Source of the DNA: Taudactylus pleione
Lineage: Eukaryota > Chordata > Amphibia > Anura > Myobatrachidae
DNA: 64,000 nt
Direction: 5' to 3'
Assembly (NCBI GenBank): GCA_031769625.1
Contig: JAUIMM010000113.1
Span: 18,400,501-18,464,500, forward strand
The position numbers and the translations under genes are program-made. Shown here piece by piece: positions 12,315 to 24,929 of this stretch; positions within the stretch are counted from its first letter, which is position 1; each line of letters starts with the position of its first letter. Below the pieces are notes generated by a model that was given only the letters and a program-made list of their open reading frames with translations, did not search any database and was not told the origin of the DNA.

Positions 12315-14886
12315 ATGGAAACCTGTGACTCCCCTACTATCTCAAGGCAAGAAAATGGGCAGAGCACGTCAAAGCTATATGGAGCGACACAACTTGATAA
12401 TGAGGTGTCTGCAAACGTTGCAGGGATGGAACCTGACAGGGAAAACAGCTCTTCAGATGACAACCTGAGAACGGATGATCGCAACAGTGAAATCTTGCTG
12501 GGTTTTGGTGTGGAGAATGCAGTTGCCACTCAGGTTACCTCAGCAAAAGAGATACCCTGCAACGAATGTGCCACTGCGTTTCCCAGTTTACAGAAATACA
12601 TGGAACACCACTGCCCTAACGCTCGCCTTCCTGTCTTGAAGGACGATAATGATAGTGAAATAAGCGAACTAGAGGACAGTGATGTGGAGAATTTACTAGG
12701 GGAGATAGTTTACCAGCCTGATGGATCAGCTTATATAATTGAGGACTCCAAAGATAGTGGGCAGAATGCACAAACAGGAGCAAATAGTAAACTCTTTTCT
12801 ACAGCTATGTATCTGGATTCCCTTACGGCAGCTGGAGAGAAGAGTGATCAGTCTGTTTCAGCATCCATGTCTTTCTACCCACAGATCATCAACACTTTTC
12901 ATATCGCTTCATCCCTCGGGAAACCATTTGCTGCCGATCAGGCTTTCCCAAATACCTCAGCATTAGCAGGAGTTGGTCCTGTGTTGCACAGTTTCCGTGT
13001 CTATGATCTCCGACATAAAAGAGATAAAGACTATCTTACCAGTGATGGCTCAGCCAAAAACTCCTGTGTGTCCAAAGATGTTCCAAACAATGTGGACTTG
13101 TCTAAATTTGATGGTTGTGTTAGTGATGGGAAAAGGAAACCTGTTTTAATGTGTTTCTTGTGCAAGTTATCGTTTGGTTATATTAGGTCATTTGTAACCC
13201 ATGCTGTGCATGACCATCGGATGACCCTCAATGATGAGGAACAAACGCTTCTCAACAATAAATTTGTGTCTGCCATAATACAGGGGATTGGCAAGGACAA
13301 AGAACCTCTTATAAGCTTTCTGGAACCAAAAAAACCCAATTCTGTTTATCCCCATTTTTCTACTACAAACCTCATAGGCCCAGATTCAACCTTCCGTGGT
13401 TTATGGAGTGCTTTTCATGTTGAAAATGGTGACTCTTTGCAGGCAGGATTTGCTTTCTTGAAAGGAAGTGCGAGTTCTGCAGGCTCAACAGAGCAGTTAC
13501 ATGGGGTCAACCAAATGCCAAAGGCTGAGACGAACCTGAGAGGCCTGTCTAGTCCAAAAGCAAACATCCCAATTACCTCTGTGTCCCACAGCCACTTACC
13601 ATCTGACTCAAACAAGGAGGTGGACAGCAAAGACCAAGATAACAACTGTGAAAGGCCAAGAGAAACCAGTAGCTCGCATCCAAATGGGGAGTTCCCTATT
13701 AAAAGTGAGCCTACTGAAGGGGTAGATGAAGAAGACTCATATTCTAATGAACTCGAGGAGGATGAAGTCTTAGGTGATCTGGCCGATAGTATTGGTAACA
13801 AAGATTTCCCTCTCTTAAACCAAAGCATTTCTCCTTTATCATCCAGTGTGCTAAAATTTATTGAAAAGGGTACCTCTTCCTCCTCTATGACTCTTTCTGA
13901 TGATTTAGAAAAGAAAAAGCAAACTGCTGTATTTAGAACTAATAGCAATGTTGCTGGTAGCTTTAATATTGGCGGCAAGGACTTTGAGGATCCTGGCGCC
14001 AGTAAAGACTGTGCGACTTCTCTTTCACCAAATGAAACACTTAGAGGAGAAGATGAGAATTCTAATACTCTTTACCAGCACAGCTTGATGCCTGGCATGC
14101 TCAGTGTACGTGAGGGCTCACCAGGAAATGGCATAGAGTGTCCTAAGTGTGACACTGTCCTGGGGTCCTCAAGGTCATTGGGTGGCCACATGACAATGAT
14201 GCATTCTAGAAACTCTTGCAAAACTTTAAAATGCCCAAAATGCAACTGGCACTATAAATATCAGCAGACTCTAGAGGCTCATATGAAGGAGAAACATCCA
14301 GAGTCACCTGGCTCTTGTGCTTATTGTAAGACTGGACAGCCTCACCCTCGGCTTGCCAGGGGTGAAAGTTACACTTGTGGCTATAAACCCTTCCGTTGCG
14401 AGGTTTGTAACTACTCTACAACTACCAAAGGCAACCTCAGTATTCATATGCAGTCAGACAAGCACCTAAATAATGTCCAAAACCTACAGAATGGGAATGG
14501 TGAGCAGGTCTATGGCCATACATCCCCAGCACCTAACACAAGCCTCAGTGGCTGTGGGACACCATCTCCATCTAAACCAAAACAAAAACCCACCTGGCGC
14601 TGTGAGGTGTGCGATTATGAAACCAATGTGGCAAGAAATCTCCGGATTCACATGACGAGTGAGAAGCACATGCACAACATGATGCTCTTGCAGCAAAATA
14701 TGAAACAGATCCAGCACAATCTGCACTTAGGCCTTGCACCGGCTGAGGCCGAGCTTTATCAGTACTACCTAGCCCAAAATATAGGACTGACTGGGATGAA
14801 ACTGGAAAGCCCAGCTGATCCTCAGATGTTGATAAACCCGTTCCAGCTTGACCCTGCCACAGCTGCAGCATTGGCTCCAGGACTTG
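12269..14886 (+). CDS. ZFHX4: ZFHX4 first coding exon (5'UTR tail plus codons 1-857)
   Basis: This is the N-terminal coding exon of zinc finger homeobox 4, a nuclear transcription factor reported to act with the CHD4/NuRD remodeller and in craniofacial and skeletal development. Coding starts at ATG 12315 (GCC before, G after: strong Kozak). The exon opens after a pyrimidine-rich acceptor with AG at 12267-12268. It ends at 14886, where GT (14887) opens an intron. The split codon G|TA continues into the exon at 16872, giving the family's [12 protein letters not shown] junction. Visible C2H2-type fingers begin at C82 (degenerate), C280, C609, C640, C695 and C763; the last two have six residues between the histidines, a spacing common in ZFHX proteins. 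Acidic and serine-rich linkers lie between (residues 110-130 and 465-490), with a SUMO-type IKSE motif at 462-465. The start METCDSPTIS separates it from ZFHX3. The frame is intact and the gene looks functional. Residues read past 14886 are intronic. Confidence 0.97.
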
Positions 14887-15814
14887 GTCAGTACTTCTTA
14901 CCTGTTTATGTGCCGTGGGGTTTAATTATACTGTATGATATACTTTCTTTATTAAATTGTACCTGCCACCCACACACAATACATATAGACAATTGGTGAT
15001 TCACCCATTTGGCAACCCAGCTTATTGTGATTTGTCTTTAGTTTAGCAATTAAAGAGAGTTACAGTGAAAACGCATTATATTGCATTCTAACTCTCTGCA
15101 ATTGCTAAAATAAAGAGAGATGATTTTCAACTGACCTGGAACCCCGAGTGTTCAGTTCTACTATTGTTTGTATGTATAAAGCTGTGTGGAGTCAAGGTCG
15201 GCGGAAGTGGTGCCATCTGAATCCTGCAGAGTGAGTGACGGCAATTGTGTGCGACCCATGATCTCAGCTCACAGGCAATTAGTGCCGTCACTCTATGCCT
15301 CATGACTGAGTGAAGCCACTAACTCCTAGCAAGTTAATAGGCTGTATTTTCATAAATATTAATTAGTTCAGTCCATTAAGTGGCTACATCCACGGTTGAC
15401 AACGCTAGCATGTACATATCTTGAAATATATTCATATTAACTATACTTCTTTCGAGAAGCTGTAATAATAACTGTACTGGCCTATAGCAATATTAGTAGT
15501 CCTGCATTTCCCTGTACTAGCGTCATTGTTTATCATGTAATTTGGATTTCAGAAATTTACATGGCTGCCAGTTTGATGAGGCCTTAGACTAAATGTAATG
15601 CTTAGGTTCAGGCTGGTGTCACACTCATGTTTTTGAACACTGCATTTTTCCTGCCAAAGAAACATAGATGTCTGATGAGCCAACATATAGCAGTCGATAG
15701 GAAAGTCCCTGAGAAAACATGGCATTCAGAAGCACAAGGGTGATGCCAGTCTTGGAAGAGACAATGTATTTGAAATATAAATCTAGACCAACAAATCATC
15801 AAACCTTTTAAAGA

Positions 15815-15957
15815 GGACAGAGGGAAAACTTGCCCTTAGGAACCAGTCAGCTCCTAGCTATCATTTATAGAGTCTACTTGATAAATGAAAAACTATATCC
15901 TGATTGGTTGTTACGGGGAACTTGTCATCTCTAGAAGGTTTGGTACATATCGCCCTT
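15815..15957. mobile_element. Eroded palindromic MITE in intron
   Basis: AACTTGCCC...AACCAGTCAGCTCCTAG faces CCTGATTGGTTGTTACGGGG around a TCATTTATAG...CTTGATAAATGA centre. Confidence 0.6.
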
Positions 15958-15969
15958 GTTAGAGATTTA

Positions 15970-16142
15970 GGGGCATATGTATCAAAGCTTGATGTGAGAT
16001 ACAATTGTGAGATATATATCACCAACCAATCAGCTTCTAAGTTACATTTTGCAGGCTTTAAGAAATGATAATTTGGAGCCAATTGGTTGGTGATATATAC
16101 TTCACAATTTTATCTCACATCAAGCTTTGATACATATGCCCC
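15970..16142. mobile_element. Palindromic MITE with TTA target duplication
   Basis: Nearly perfect inverted ends GGGGCATATGTATCAAAGCT and AGCTTTGATACATATGCCCC, flanked on both sides by TTA. A 3-bp TTA duplication fits PIF/Harbinger-type insertion. CCAACCAATCAG and its diverged inverse lie in the arms. Confidence 0.87.
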
Positions 16143-16871
16143 TTAGTGTATCAGGCATAGCATAGATGTTGCTAGAGATGTGTGGTGGATCTTTCGTTGA
16201 ACTACTGACTGGCAGAATATTTTGAGAGTCAAAGTATAACAGCAATTGCAGAAACACAGACTGCTTGTCTGAACTACTGTTTGTTACTTCACTTCAGCAG
16301 GCTAACTGTCCTTGTTTTCCATTTGGTTACGTGTCCAAGATGGTTACGACTGTCTCTGTTGTTTTATCGGTGCCATTAAAATGTGGTACGATAAATATAG
16401 ATACTAATTTTACTGAGTAATAATTACAACACACACTGGGTTTTCGCCTGTAATTACTGCACTGTTTGCGGAGAGTTTGTTAGAAGTCTGCAATAGGCTG
16501 TTTGTACTTCACTGTAGATTATTTAGTCAAGCTACAATTAGTGCTCTGTAAATTAATCTGGAGGACGTGGCAAAAGCATTCCTGTTTTGTTATTTTATTG
16601 ATCACCTTTTATGCCTTTGAAAACAGAAATTCCTGAATGACATCATGCCCAGTAGGAATAATTAAAGCTATCTGATGAGGGAATTTAGAAGTTGAAAGGG
16701 ATGATTGTAATTGATCCTGATTCAATCCTATTACAGCTTTTTATAGTTTAAGCTCCAGAGAAGGAAAACTCCTGGTTGAGGCTTTATTTTACGGATGCCA
16801 TTGTGCATATGCTTCGCTTTATGGTCTCCAGGTTTCTCTTTTCATTTGTTTTTCTCCCCTTTTCTCTGTAG

Positions 16872-17374
16872 TAAATAATGAGCTGCCGCCTGAAATTCGG
16901 CTTGCCAGTGGTCAGCTAATGGGTGATGACCTGTCCCTCCTTACCGCAGGAGAGCTGTCACCTTATATCAGTGACCCGGGGTTGAAGCTTTTCCAGTGTG
17001 CCGTTTGCAACAAGTTCACCTCTGACAGTCTGGAGACCCTGAATGTGCATGTGAGCTGTGAACGGTCTCTCCCTGAAGAGGAATGGAGAGCTGTAATCGG
17101 AGACATCTACCAGTGCAAGCTGTGTAACTACAACACTCAGCTGAAGGCTAACTTCCAGCTGCACTGCAAAACTGATAAACATATGCAAAAATATCAACTG
17201 GTGGCTCATATCAAAGAAGGGGGCAAGAGCAATGAGTGGAGGCTGAAGTGCATCGCTATTGGCAACCCAGTGCATCTAAAGTGCAACGCTTGTGATTACT
17301 ACACCAACAGCGTGGATAAATTACGCTTACATAACACCAATCACAGGCACGAGGCGGCCTTGCAGCTGTACAAG
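16872..17374 (+). CDS. ZFHX4: ZFHX4 second coding exon (codons 858-1025)
   Basis: The second coding exon follows a CT-rich acceptor ending TCTGTAG (AG at 16870-16871). It completes the split valine and continues [15 protein letters not shown], then MGDD at 16919. It ends with TAC AAG at 17374 before a good donor, GTAAGA. It encodes three further finger units. The first begins at C900 and is degenerate: C900, C903 and H917 are present but the last histidine is missing. The second has C939, C942, H955 and H961. The third has C995, C998, H1011 and H1015 or H1017. The intron after it is phase 0. Translation past the donor runs 29 more codons to a stop at 17462; this is intron read-through, not a real C-terminus. 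The family is about 3,500 residues long, so these two exons cover roughly the first 28 percent. The homeodomains lie beyond the window. Confidence 0.97.
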
Positions 17375-19574
17375 GTAAGAGAATATCATGTGTCTTTGTG
17401 TTTGATCTGTTTTAAGAGTGTGACATATAGCTTAGCTGTATCTCCCAATATGCATATTTTTTAATAAAACTACAAAAACATATATGCATAGAATTACAAT
17501 GAAGGTTTCTATCATATATGTGTAAATGTAGTGCCATTGGCACTCTAGGGCTCATGCTGAGATAGGTGGACACCAATTTGCTTAGCGTAAAACATGCAAA
17601 TTTGTATTGCTCATGCCCACAAATAAAAGCAAACTGCTACATTGGTATACAGAGCTGACACTTATGCTTGGAGGGGGGAGGGGGAGAAGGGGAGCACAAA
17701 CCCAGAGCTTGTCTGTGCGATTACGACTAGAGAGAACAGCAAATATACCTGCCTGTAGCTGTATCAGCTGCGTGTGTCTGAGGGGAGGTGCAAATACTGA
17801 CTTATAAGGCTGTCGGTCACCAGCGTTTGCTATCTGCTTGTGATTGGCTGATTGCGTGTTTACCTGTGAATCTGATAGGTGCTTTTTTTTTATTTAATGA
17901 AATTGAACCTTATAGCGGATTGTTTTTTCCCTATCAACGCAAATTAAAAAAACAAGCTTGGATGGGTGCAAATGTACTCCTGGCGCATATGCAATGGATG
18001 CAGTGCTGGATGTATCTTTTAGTTACATAGGACTCAGCATTTGGGTGTTAATACGCCATTATTTTTTGCTTTTTAGAGCAGACTTTTTGGACACATACTC
18101 AGCATGAGCCCCAAAGTGCTTACTATTGCTTTCATCACTAATTTGGGGTACTTCTTTACAATTATTCATTTTCTCTTGTTTTTCTGTTACAGATTACATT
18201 AAACAATAGGATGTGTTTTTATGGTCTGCTGTATGTGCTTGTTGACTTGTTTTTTGTTTGTTGCACTGTACTTAGATCACTATTTTTTGTGCATGGTTTA
18301 CGGTATATAGCGAGTCTCAAAAGGCTGTTTGGTATCTTTAAGCATCCTTATCATGGGAATGAGATGTTTTATAATATTATATTATATATACATATATTCT
18401 ACAAAAAATTAGACAGTGCACACATGTAGTTCTGTCCTGGGAATCCTGTTATAGCTTATTTATATTTTGTGTATAATACTGACTATTTAATAAACACACA
18501 GGCGGTTGTAGTTTTGCTTGCACCAATCATTACTGCACCAATAGAAGTTGTGTTAGTAATATCGGTGGGAGTTCAGCAGCTACAGAATACTTTGCCTAAA
18601 GTACTGTACAACAAGCCCACCCATCTCCGCTAAGTAACTCTGCACTGCTGAAATGATTTGCTGTCAGTATTGCTGCTGGCGGCTGCTTAACGCGAATTGT
18701 TCACCAGCAACTACACATCCCATGTACAATCAATAATCTATAATATTCATCATGCACCTCTGAAGCTGCAGTTGCTGTAGCACCATGAGACGAGCACCGA
18801 GTCCAGCATGGTCCGACAAACATGCAGTCAATTGTCGAGTGTTAGTTACAGCTTAAACCAGGCTACCTTTCCGTTTTCTTTGGTTAACATATTTTTGCAT
18901 GTAGCGTAAATCAAGCCACACGTGGATGTTTGTGATACAAGTGTTCAATTAAATAACAATTTAGAGATGTGCTAACACAAAGACAAGTGCATTAGGTGAG
19001 AATCAATAATTATGGCCTTGTCTGCTACGAATTTTCACATGCATATATAAAAATGCTGCTGTGGATGAGCAAGAGTTAATTCGCAGAGATCTACAGTATA
19101 TTACAGTAAATGCAGGCACAGAGTGTTGCTACTACATTACTTGTCCATGTTGTGCTTTTCGTGGTATGTTCCAGCATCCAATAGGTTACAGGGTTCTTTA
19201 ACCAGCTAGTGCGGCTTCCTCAGTTTACAGGCCTGTAATCTGAGATGTGTAGGGGGGAGGGAGTTAAAAAAATATTTAAGTTATTTTAACTTATACCCTT
19301 TACCTAAATGTCACATTTGATTAAGCTGCCACATAACTAATAGTTCATCATGTATAGGTGGAGTTGCCTTTTAACCATTTCTTGTCACCAAACTGTAGGT
19401 ACAACATACATGTGTAACATATACACCTATATTTCCTTATATACTGTATATGATGCTTTTGTGGTGCATTAGCAGATGCACACAATACTGTATGTAGGTA
19501 TAATCAAGCTAGTTAGCTACAGTATGTTTTATGCAGTGTGGATGAAATGTCCATACAACACAGATGTATAGATA

Positions 19575-19952
19575 CAGGGGCATATTAACGCCCGAGGGAG
19601 CCCTTGTGCAGCAGCACCCCCTCCTCTGAGCAGCATCAGATCTTACCTTTTGTGCTGGGCGGCAAGCAGGTCCCTCCTCCTCCGCGGCATCATCTTCCCA
19701 GTGATATTCGGGAAGACGGCACATGATCACCAGAGAGCAAAGTCACTGGCACACTGCCAAAGTCTTTGCTTTCACTGTGCGGTGCCATCTTCCTGCAGAT
19801 TTCACTGGGAAGATGACGCCAGAGAGGAGGAGAGACCGGCTTGCCGGCACAAGGTAAATATAACGTGGCTGCACGGTGTGCTGTGCGGGACCCCCTGGAC
19901 CCAGGGACCCGTCTGCATTGCACACCCTGCACCCATTTTAAATATGCCTATG
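19575..19952. mobile_element. hAT-like element related to 2176 and 34065
   Basis: Left end CAGGGGCATATTAA, inverted right end CATAGGCATATTTAA. The interior shares CACCCTGCACCCATT and GACCCAGGGACCCGT with the 34065 copy. Repeated ATCTTCCCAGTGA-type segments are inside. No clear target duplication. Confidence 0.65.
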
Positions 19953-19979
19953 AGTGGACTTCCAAAACAATCAATAATG

Positions 19980-20262
19980 CTGGCTACACACTATACGATA
20001 CGTCGTCCGATCCGGCGGATCGGACTGACATATCGGGCACATCAGCTAGTGTGTACCCGCTATGTCGCTGACGATGTGCGCAACTGTTTGGTCATCAAAG
20101 ATTTCCTCCGACGGAGGATGTCGTTAGCGAGGGCCAATGTGCTGAATGCAGAATGCCCCCTCTCCATTGCTCCATTGCTGCCCGATGCCGGCTCTCCCGC
20201 AGGGTCCCGTTGCTGCAGATGTCGGGCTGGGTACACATCGTCTAGTGTGTTCCTCGCCTAAC
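19980..20262. mobile_element. Relative of the 38281 TTAA-flanked element
   Basis: GCTGGCTACACACTATACGA at the left and GGGTACACATCGTCTAGTGT at the right mirror the termini of the 38281 element. GC-rich interior without coding potential. Confidence 0.6.
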
Positions 20263-21914
20263 ACAAAAGTCCTGAACTATAACCCTCATCATTAGCCAGA
20301 CAGATGCTAATACTTCTGTATGCAAGTCCTGCCAATGAAAATGTGAAAATCTAAGTCTCCGTAAGGCCTATGAATCTATTAGTTGTGTATGGGAGCAGAC
20401 CGTCTGCTAAAAAATAGAGAAAAGAATCCACAATCATCTGTAAACTAAAACCCATTTTAGGTGAAATAATAACTTGTTATTTTTGTGTGTTTGGAAGTTG
20501 TGCATTCTGTGCAGGAAAAAATGTGTCCAATTAAGACTACTGCAGGAATGTGATTTTGCAGCTCAATAAAATATCTGTTTTTATTGGAAATAAAGTCAAT
20601 GCATTAACCATATTCTGCATTCCAGAAAGTATTTGTAGTCATGCAGATCCAGACAGAAACTTAACCCCTTCGTAGCCAGGCGCTCTTGAAGCAGCTCTAA
20701 ACAGCTTTGCAAATGATCTTGCAGGCTAGCTCCTAATGATATAAAATACAAACCAATCTGATTAGATTTATGACAAACAGTACAGTGTTTAGCTGGCTGG
20801 CTGGTTGGTGAATTAGATTGGATTGACCAAATTGCTAAACAAAACTCTAACCATGAGCAATCAGCGTATAGGGCTGCTAGACAGACAAGATATATTGTAG
20901 CTGTAGATAAAGTCATAGTGGATTTAATGCATGGATTGATTGATTTTATTACATTTTTTAATTTTTTTTTATTTGCTTTTTTTATTTATCATTATTTTTT
21001 TAGATTTGCTCAGATACATAGACCTTGAAGGAAATTGATCAGCAGAATTATTTTACATTGCTACCTCTTACCTTGTAGTGTGTTTTTGTGCGGGTGCTGC
21101 CAGCTCAGTCGTAGTTGATAATCCAAACCAGACAGAACAATTAAGTGCGGGGAGCATAATGGGTTAAATAGGTGGAAGGTGAAAGGTCGACTGAAAAGCA
21201 TCATCTGCCCAGATGCTTAACATTAAACTGATCTTTTTTAATAAAAAAATCTGTTTCACAGATGGTGTTTTAATGCCTTTGGCAGTATCGGGGCAGCTTT
21301 AACATTAGACGTATGCTAGTAAAAATTATTTCTGTATTAGACCAGAACAACACCTATTGCTTTTATGTTCAGAGGTAGAAGGCATGTGGATAAGATTTTC
21401 TGGCATGGAACCCGGGAGCCCAGAAGCCCAGAGCTGATGGTATTTCCATATGGACTTAAATACCTGAATACCCAGTGTCTGTTAGCAATGATGATAGAAA
21501 AAGCAAACAAAGGCCATATACACATTTTACCCTTTCTGCTCACTTTTAACACATATTTACAGTAAACTTAAGGTTTGTTCTTAGGAATCCTGTAGCTTGG
21601 TGTCCACGGATAGTTCTATTGGTGCAGCGCTATGCGGCAACCAGTACCTCGCCACATCTGTTTTGGATACGATGTAAGACATATGCGCTAGCTCACGTTA
21701 CTATGTAGCAAATAAAAGGAAATTGGCTTATGATATGTATTTTAACATCCTGTTCTCCGAGCTAATAACATTTCTAGAAGCTGCCATAAGACATGTCTGT
21801 AAACTTGCCCTATCCAGGAATGTTAACACAGCCGTGTTCTCAGTCACAAAGAACTAATAATTTAGCTGCATCTCACCTCTGTATTTATATATTTTCATTT
21901 TATTGTCATCTTTA

Positions 21915-22092
21915 GGGCTAAGTTTCCTAAAACTTCCAAAAAAAAAAAAAAAGAAAAAAGAAAATTGGAGGTGTGTCTCATAGCAGCCAATCAGATTCTG
22001 GCTACCATTTTCTAGATTACACAAATACATGATAGATAAAAGTTGATTGGTTTCTGTGGGCTACACCTTCACTACTCCTTAAAGAAATGCCC
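21915..22092. mobile_element. Palindromic MITE with expanded A-tract in one arm
   Basis: GGGCTAAGTTTCCT on the left pairs with AAAGAAATGCCC on the right. GCAGCCAATCAGATTCT faces AGTTGATTGGTTTCTG. A run of about 14 A (near 21939-21953) interrupts the left arm. Confidence 0.65.
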
Positions 22093-23400
22093 ACCTTGGG
22101 ACAACCACCTCTCATTGTCATGATCGTTACCAGTGTTTCACATTAATCTGGGTCCTCCCCTTTTGAACAACATCATCACCTTATAATGGCCACCACACAG
22201 TGCCGATATTAAGAGGGTGGAGCTACATATTTAAAGTTAAAGTGGAATCTATCCAATAAGGCGCTGAGTTCAATCTTGTGCAGTTTGTATCTCCTGGCCA
22301 TCCCCGGCCTTCAGCAGCAAAATATTTACTCCATTGGGCCTGAGCGGTACCTACTATAAGGTAATAGTACCAGCTATAAGGCAGAGACTACCTCTGGGAG
22401 TTACTACTTAATTATATAGTAACTTTTTCATAATAAACTTCTATTGGCAAAACTAAGCAAAGCAATTTTATTACACATTTCATAGACCCTATTGCCATTC
22501 TAGCAGGGAAACGTGTTATAACAATGTTGGTATGCAATTTATATTGGATCATGTGTCCACCAAAGGAATTCTGACTGTGCCCTGCGTCCACATGACATTC
22601 ACGATGAGGTATAAGTTTAAGACCCCTTTATGTGATCATGTCCCTTATACAGTGTGTGTATGCTTCATCTTCATTTTCAGACATTACCTTGCCTTTAAAT
22701 CCTATAGAATAAAGAAAAACGCATTATATTCTGCAAGTGAAAGCTTAAATCAATTAAGAAAAAAAAAGCCTCATGAAATATATATTACATATGCTGTATC
22801 ATTATTGTTCTCAGCCACCAATTAGTTTGGGATGTTCACACTGAAGAAATATTATCGCACACATTAGGCAATAGAGCAAACAGTGCAATACAAGCAAGAG
22901 ATGTTCCAGAGGATTGATTGATGGTGTAATCTTGGGTCACTTAAGGCCAGCAATTTTCATGGTCAGTTTACAAGCTTGTATTTGATGCAAGATATTGAAA
23001 TTCCATGGAGCATGTGTTCTTCAGATGAGGGCAAGTCACCCCCTATATTTACAGCAGCTGTGTGCATTCGGAATTATATTATTATAGTTGTTATTATTAG
23101 TGTGATTATATCTACAATCCTATTGGGTAGTCAGTGATGTAAAACAACAGTGTATCTTGTGTATAAATTAAATAGTGTTTATTTTCATGTTTTTCTCTAG
23201 AAATTCTCATTGAATCACCAATTGGTCTGGAGGGATTTCCATATAGTATACAGTATTTCTGTATTATTTAGCAATGTTAGTAGACAGGGTAATGATGATT
23301 GTACTACTGAGATAACATTCATATTATTCATGGAAAGCAAAATATTTCTGTTACTCTGTGGCCAAATACTCAGGAAACTTGTATGAGGTATAACACACAA

Positions 23401-23770
23401 GGGTTTATTTACTAAGCTTTGTTAGGAGATAAAGTGAATGGTAATAACTAAGGTACCAGCCAATCAGCTCCTAACTGCCATTTTTCAAACAAAGCCTGTA
23501 ACAATGCAGTTAGGAGCTGATTGGCCGGTACCTTATCACCGTACACTTTGGGGTCTATTTACTAAGCAGTTTTAGGAGACAGAGTGAAAAGTGGTAAGAA
23601 AGTGATATGGTGCCAGCCAATCAGCTCCCAACTGTCAACTCACAGGCTGTGTTTGGAAAATGACAGTTGGGAGCTGATTGGCTGGTACCTTATCACTTTT
23701 CCCTCTGTCTCCTAACACTGCTTAGTAAAGAGACCCCTTTATCTTTTAAAGAGCTTAGTAAATAGACCCC
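23401..23770. mobile_element. Palindromic MITE (outer), interrupted by a sister copy
   Basis: Left arm GGGTTTATTTACTAAGC and right end GCTTAGTAAATAGACCCC, with ACA repeated outside both ends. The right arm is split at CACTTT|TTTATC by the element at 23550-23737. Confidence 0.87.
23550..23737. mobile_element. Palindromic MITE nested inside its own family
   Basis: GGGGTCTATTTACTAAGC to GCTTAGTAAAGAGACCCC with a GCCAATCAGCTCCCAACTG core and its inverse. Flanked by TTT on both sides. Comparison with the uninterrupted arm (CACTTTATCT) shows that TTT was duplicated on insertion. Confidence 0.9.
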
Positions 23771-24169
23771 ACAATGATTTTTGAAGAATACATTGCTCAA
23801 GAAAATACCATAAATTCAACTCTAAGTTCTAAGCAAAACACACATCACAGACCACTCCCTGTGATGGGTGGCCACACCCATTTTCACATGCACTGCAAAT
23901 GCCGTGACTTATTATTACTCCCAGTCCATCCCTGACTCCTGCACTCAGTGCATGAAAATATATGTGTATATTTGCCAGTCGGCATAGATGAGATACCTCT
24001 ATCCGAAAGCACCTCTTCATCATTGTCATCATCAATGTGAACTTACATCAGCTTATACAAGGAGCAGCTAATACACTTGGAAACAGGCGTATTTACGCTT
24101 ATGTCCCGGTCTGCAATTCCCGCAGATCCATCGACATGCCCTCACTGGACTGAGTGCAGTTCAGTTTTA

Positions 24170-24480
24170 GTAACGCCTGTATGCATGAATACCTACCTCC
24201 TGGGACAGCTCTTCCGATAAAAGCTGTCCCTTGCAAATAGAGGACATCCAGGTTTATGTACTGGGAGTCCTATTGCAGATGCGTGGTCACTGGCCTGCAC
24301 ATGTGCAATCGTCAGTGGCTGGAGAGAAGAAGCCCATAGGCTTCTATAGGCAACACCATCTATAGATGATGTTGTCTATCGTGCAGATGCTATGGAAAGT
24401 TTCCTTTCTAGAGTTTGCTGCATACGGCCACATCGCATCCCCATTGAATTGTATGGGACCTGTTGTTCCCCTTCCCCTGG
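24170..24480. repeat. Dispersed repeat shared with 52010-52260
   Basis: Shares ordered segments with the second copy: a GAGGACATCCAGG/GAGGACCTCCGGG block, TGCACATG with a CGTCAGTGG-like block, and CATAGGCTTCTATAGGCAAC. Family not identified. Confidence 0.5.
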
Positions 24481-24929
24481 GACCACAGTAGATATCCACC
24501 GTGGACAGTTTTTAATACATGTGGTGTTCCATATGTATTGTGGTAAACCTCAGTAAACGGCAACTACATCTTGCCCTCAGGCCACAAAATGGCTGCCTCC
24601 TCTCTTTGTAAGGAGATGGCTACATTTTAAGTACAAGACTCGCTGTTGCTATGAAAAAAACGGGACAAGTAGTGTTAGATAACAAAAGTGCTGTATTATA
24701 TTCATTTACATTATTTGCGCTATGGCTGACAGCACAAACTTTACAGATAAAAATCTAGAATGATATTAAAAGTAAAAAAAAATAGAAGTATATGGATCAG
24801 CACTCCTGTCTTTGCAATATGCCGTCCTGCATGTGATGATAGGTTGATTACTTTGGAATTAATGCAGACTTCTAGCTTATTCCAGGGAGACTCTGCCAAC
24901 ATTATAATTTAAAATAAAAAATATTCCAG

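Larger units (their letters stand above)
14887..16871 (+). other. ZFHX4: ZFHX4 intron between coding exons 1 and 2 (1985 bp, phase 1)
   Basis: GT...AG intron. The donor is TTG|GTCAGT, with C at +3, which is less usual; the acceptor is TTTCTCTGTAG. If retained, it adds 37 codons and a stop at 14997-14999. It holds two palindromic MITE remnants (15815-15957 and 15970-16142). The segment 16600-16780 before the acceptor is repeat-free. Confidence 0.93.

Noticed and set aside
13415..13978. 187-codon minus-strand frame within the first coding exon
   Set aside because: It is antisense to well-conserved ZFHX4 sequence and has no recognisable domain.
14887..14999. Continuation of the long coding frame past 14886 (GQYFLPVYV... 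to a stop)
   Set aside because: The ZFHX4 junction and the split valine codon place the donor at 14886; the extra residues do not resemble the family and are intronic.
17375..17464. Reading frame continuing after Tyr-Lys to a stop at 17462
   Set aside because: A good GTAAGA donor follows codon 1025 and the extra residues are not ZFHX4-like.
19650..20261. 203-codon plus-strand frame
   Set aside because: It spans two unrelated transposon remnants and has no similarity to a known protein.
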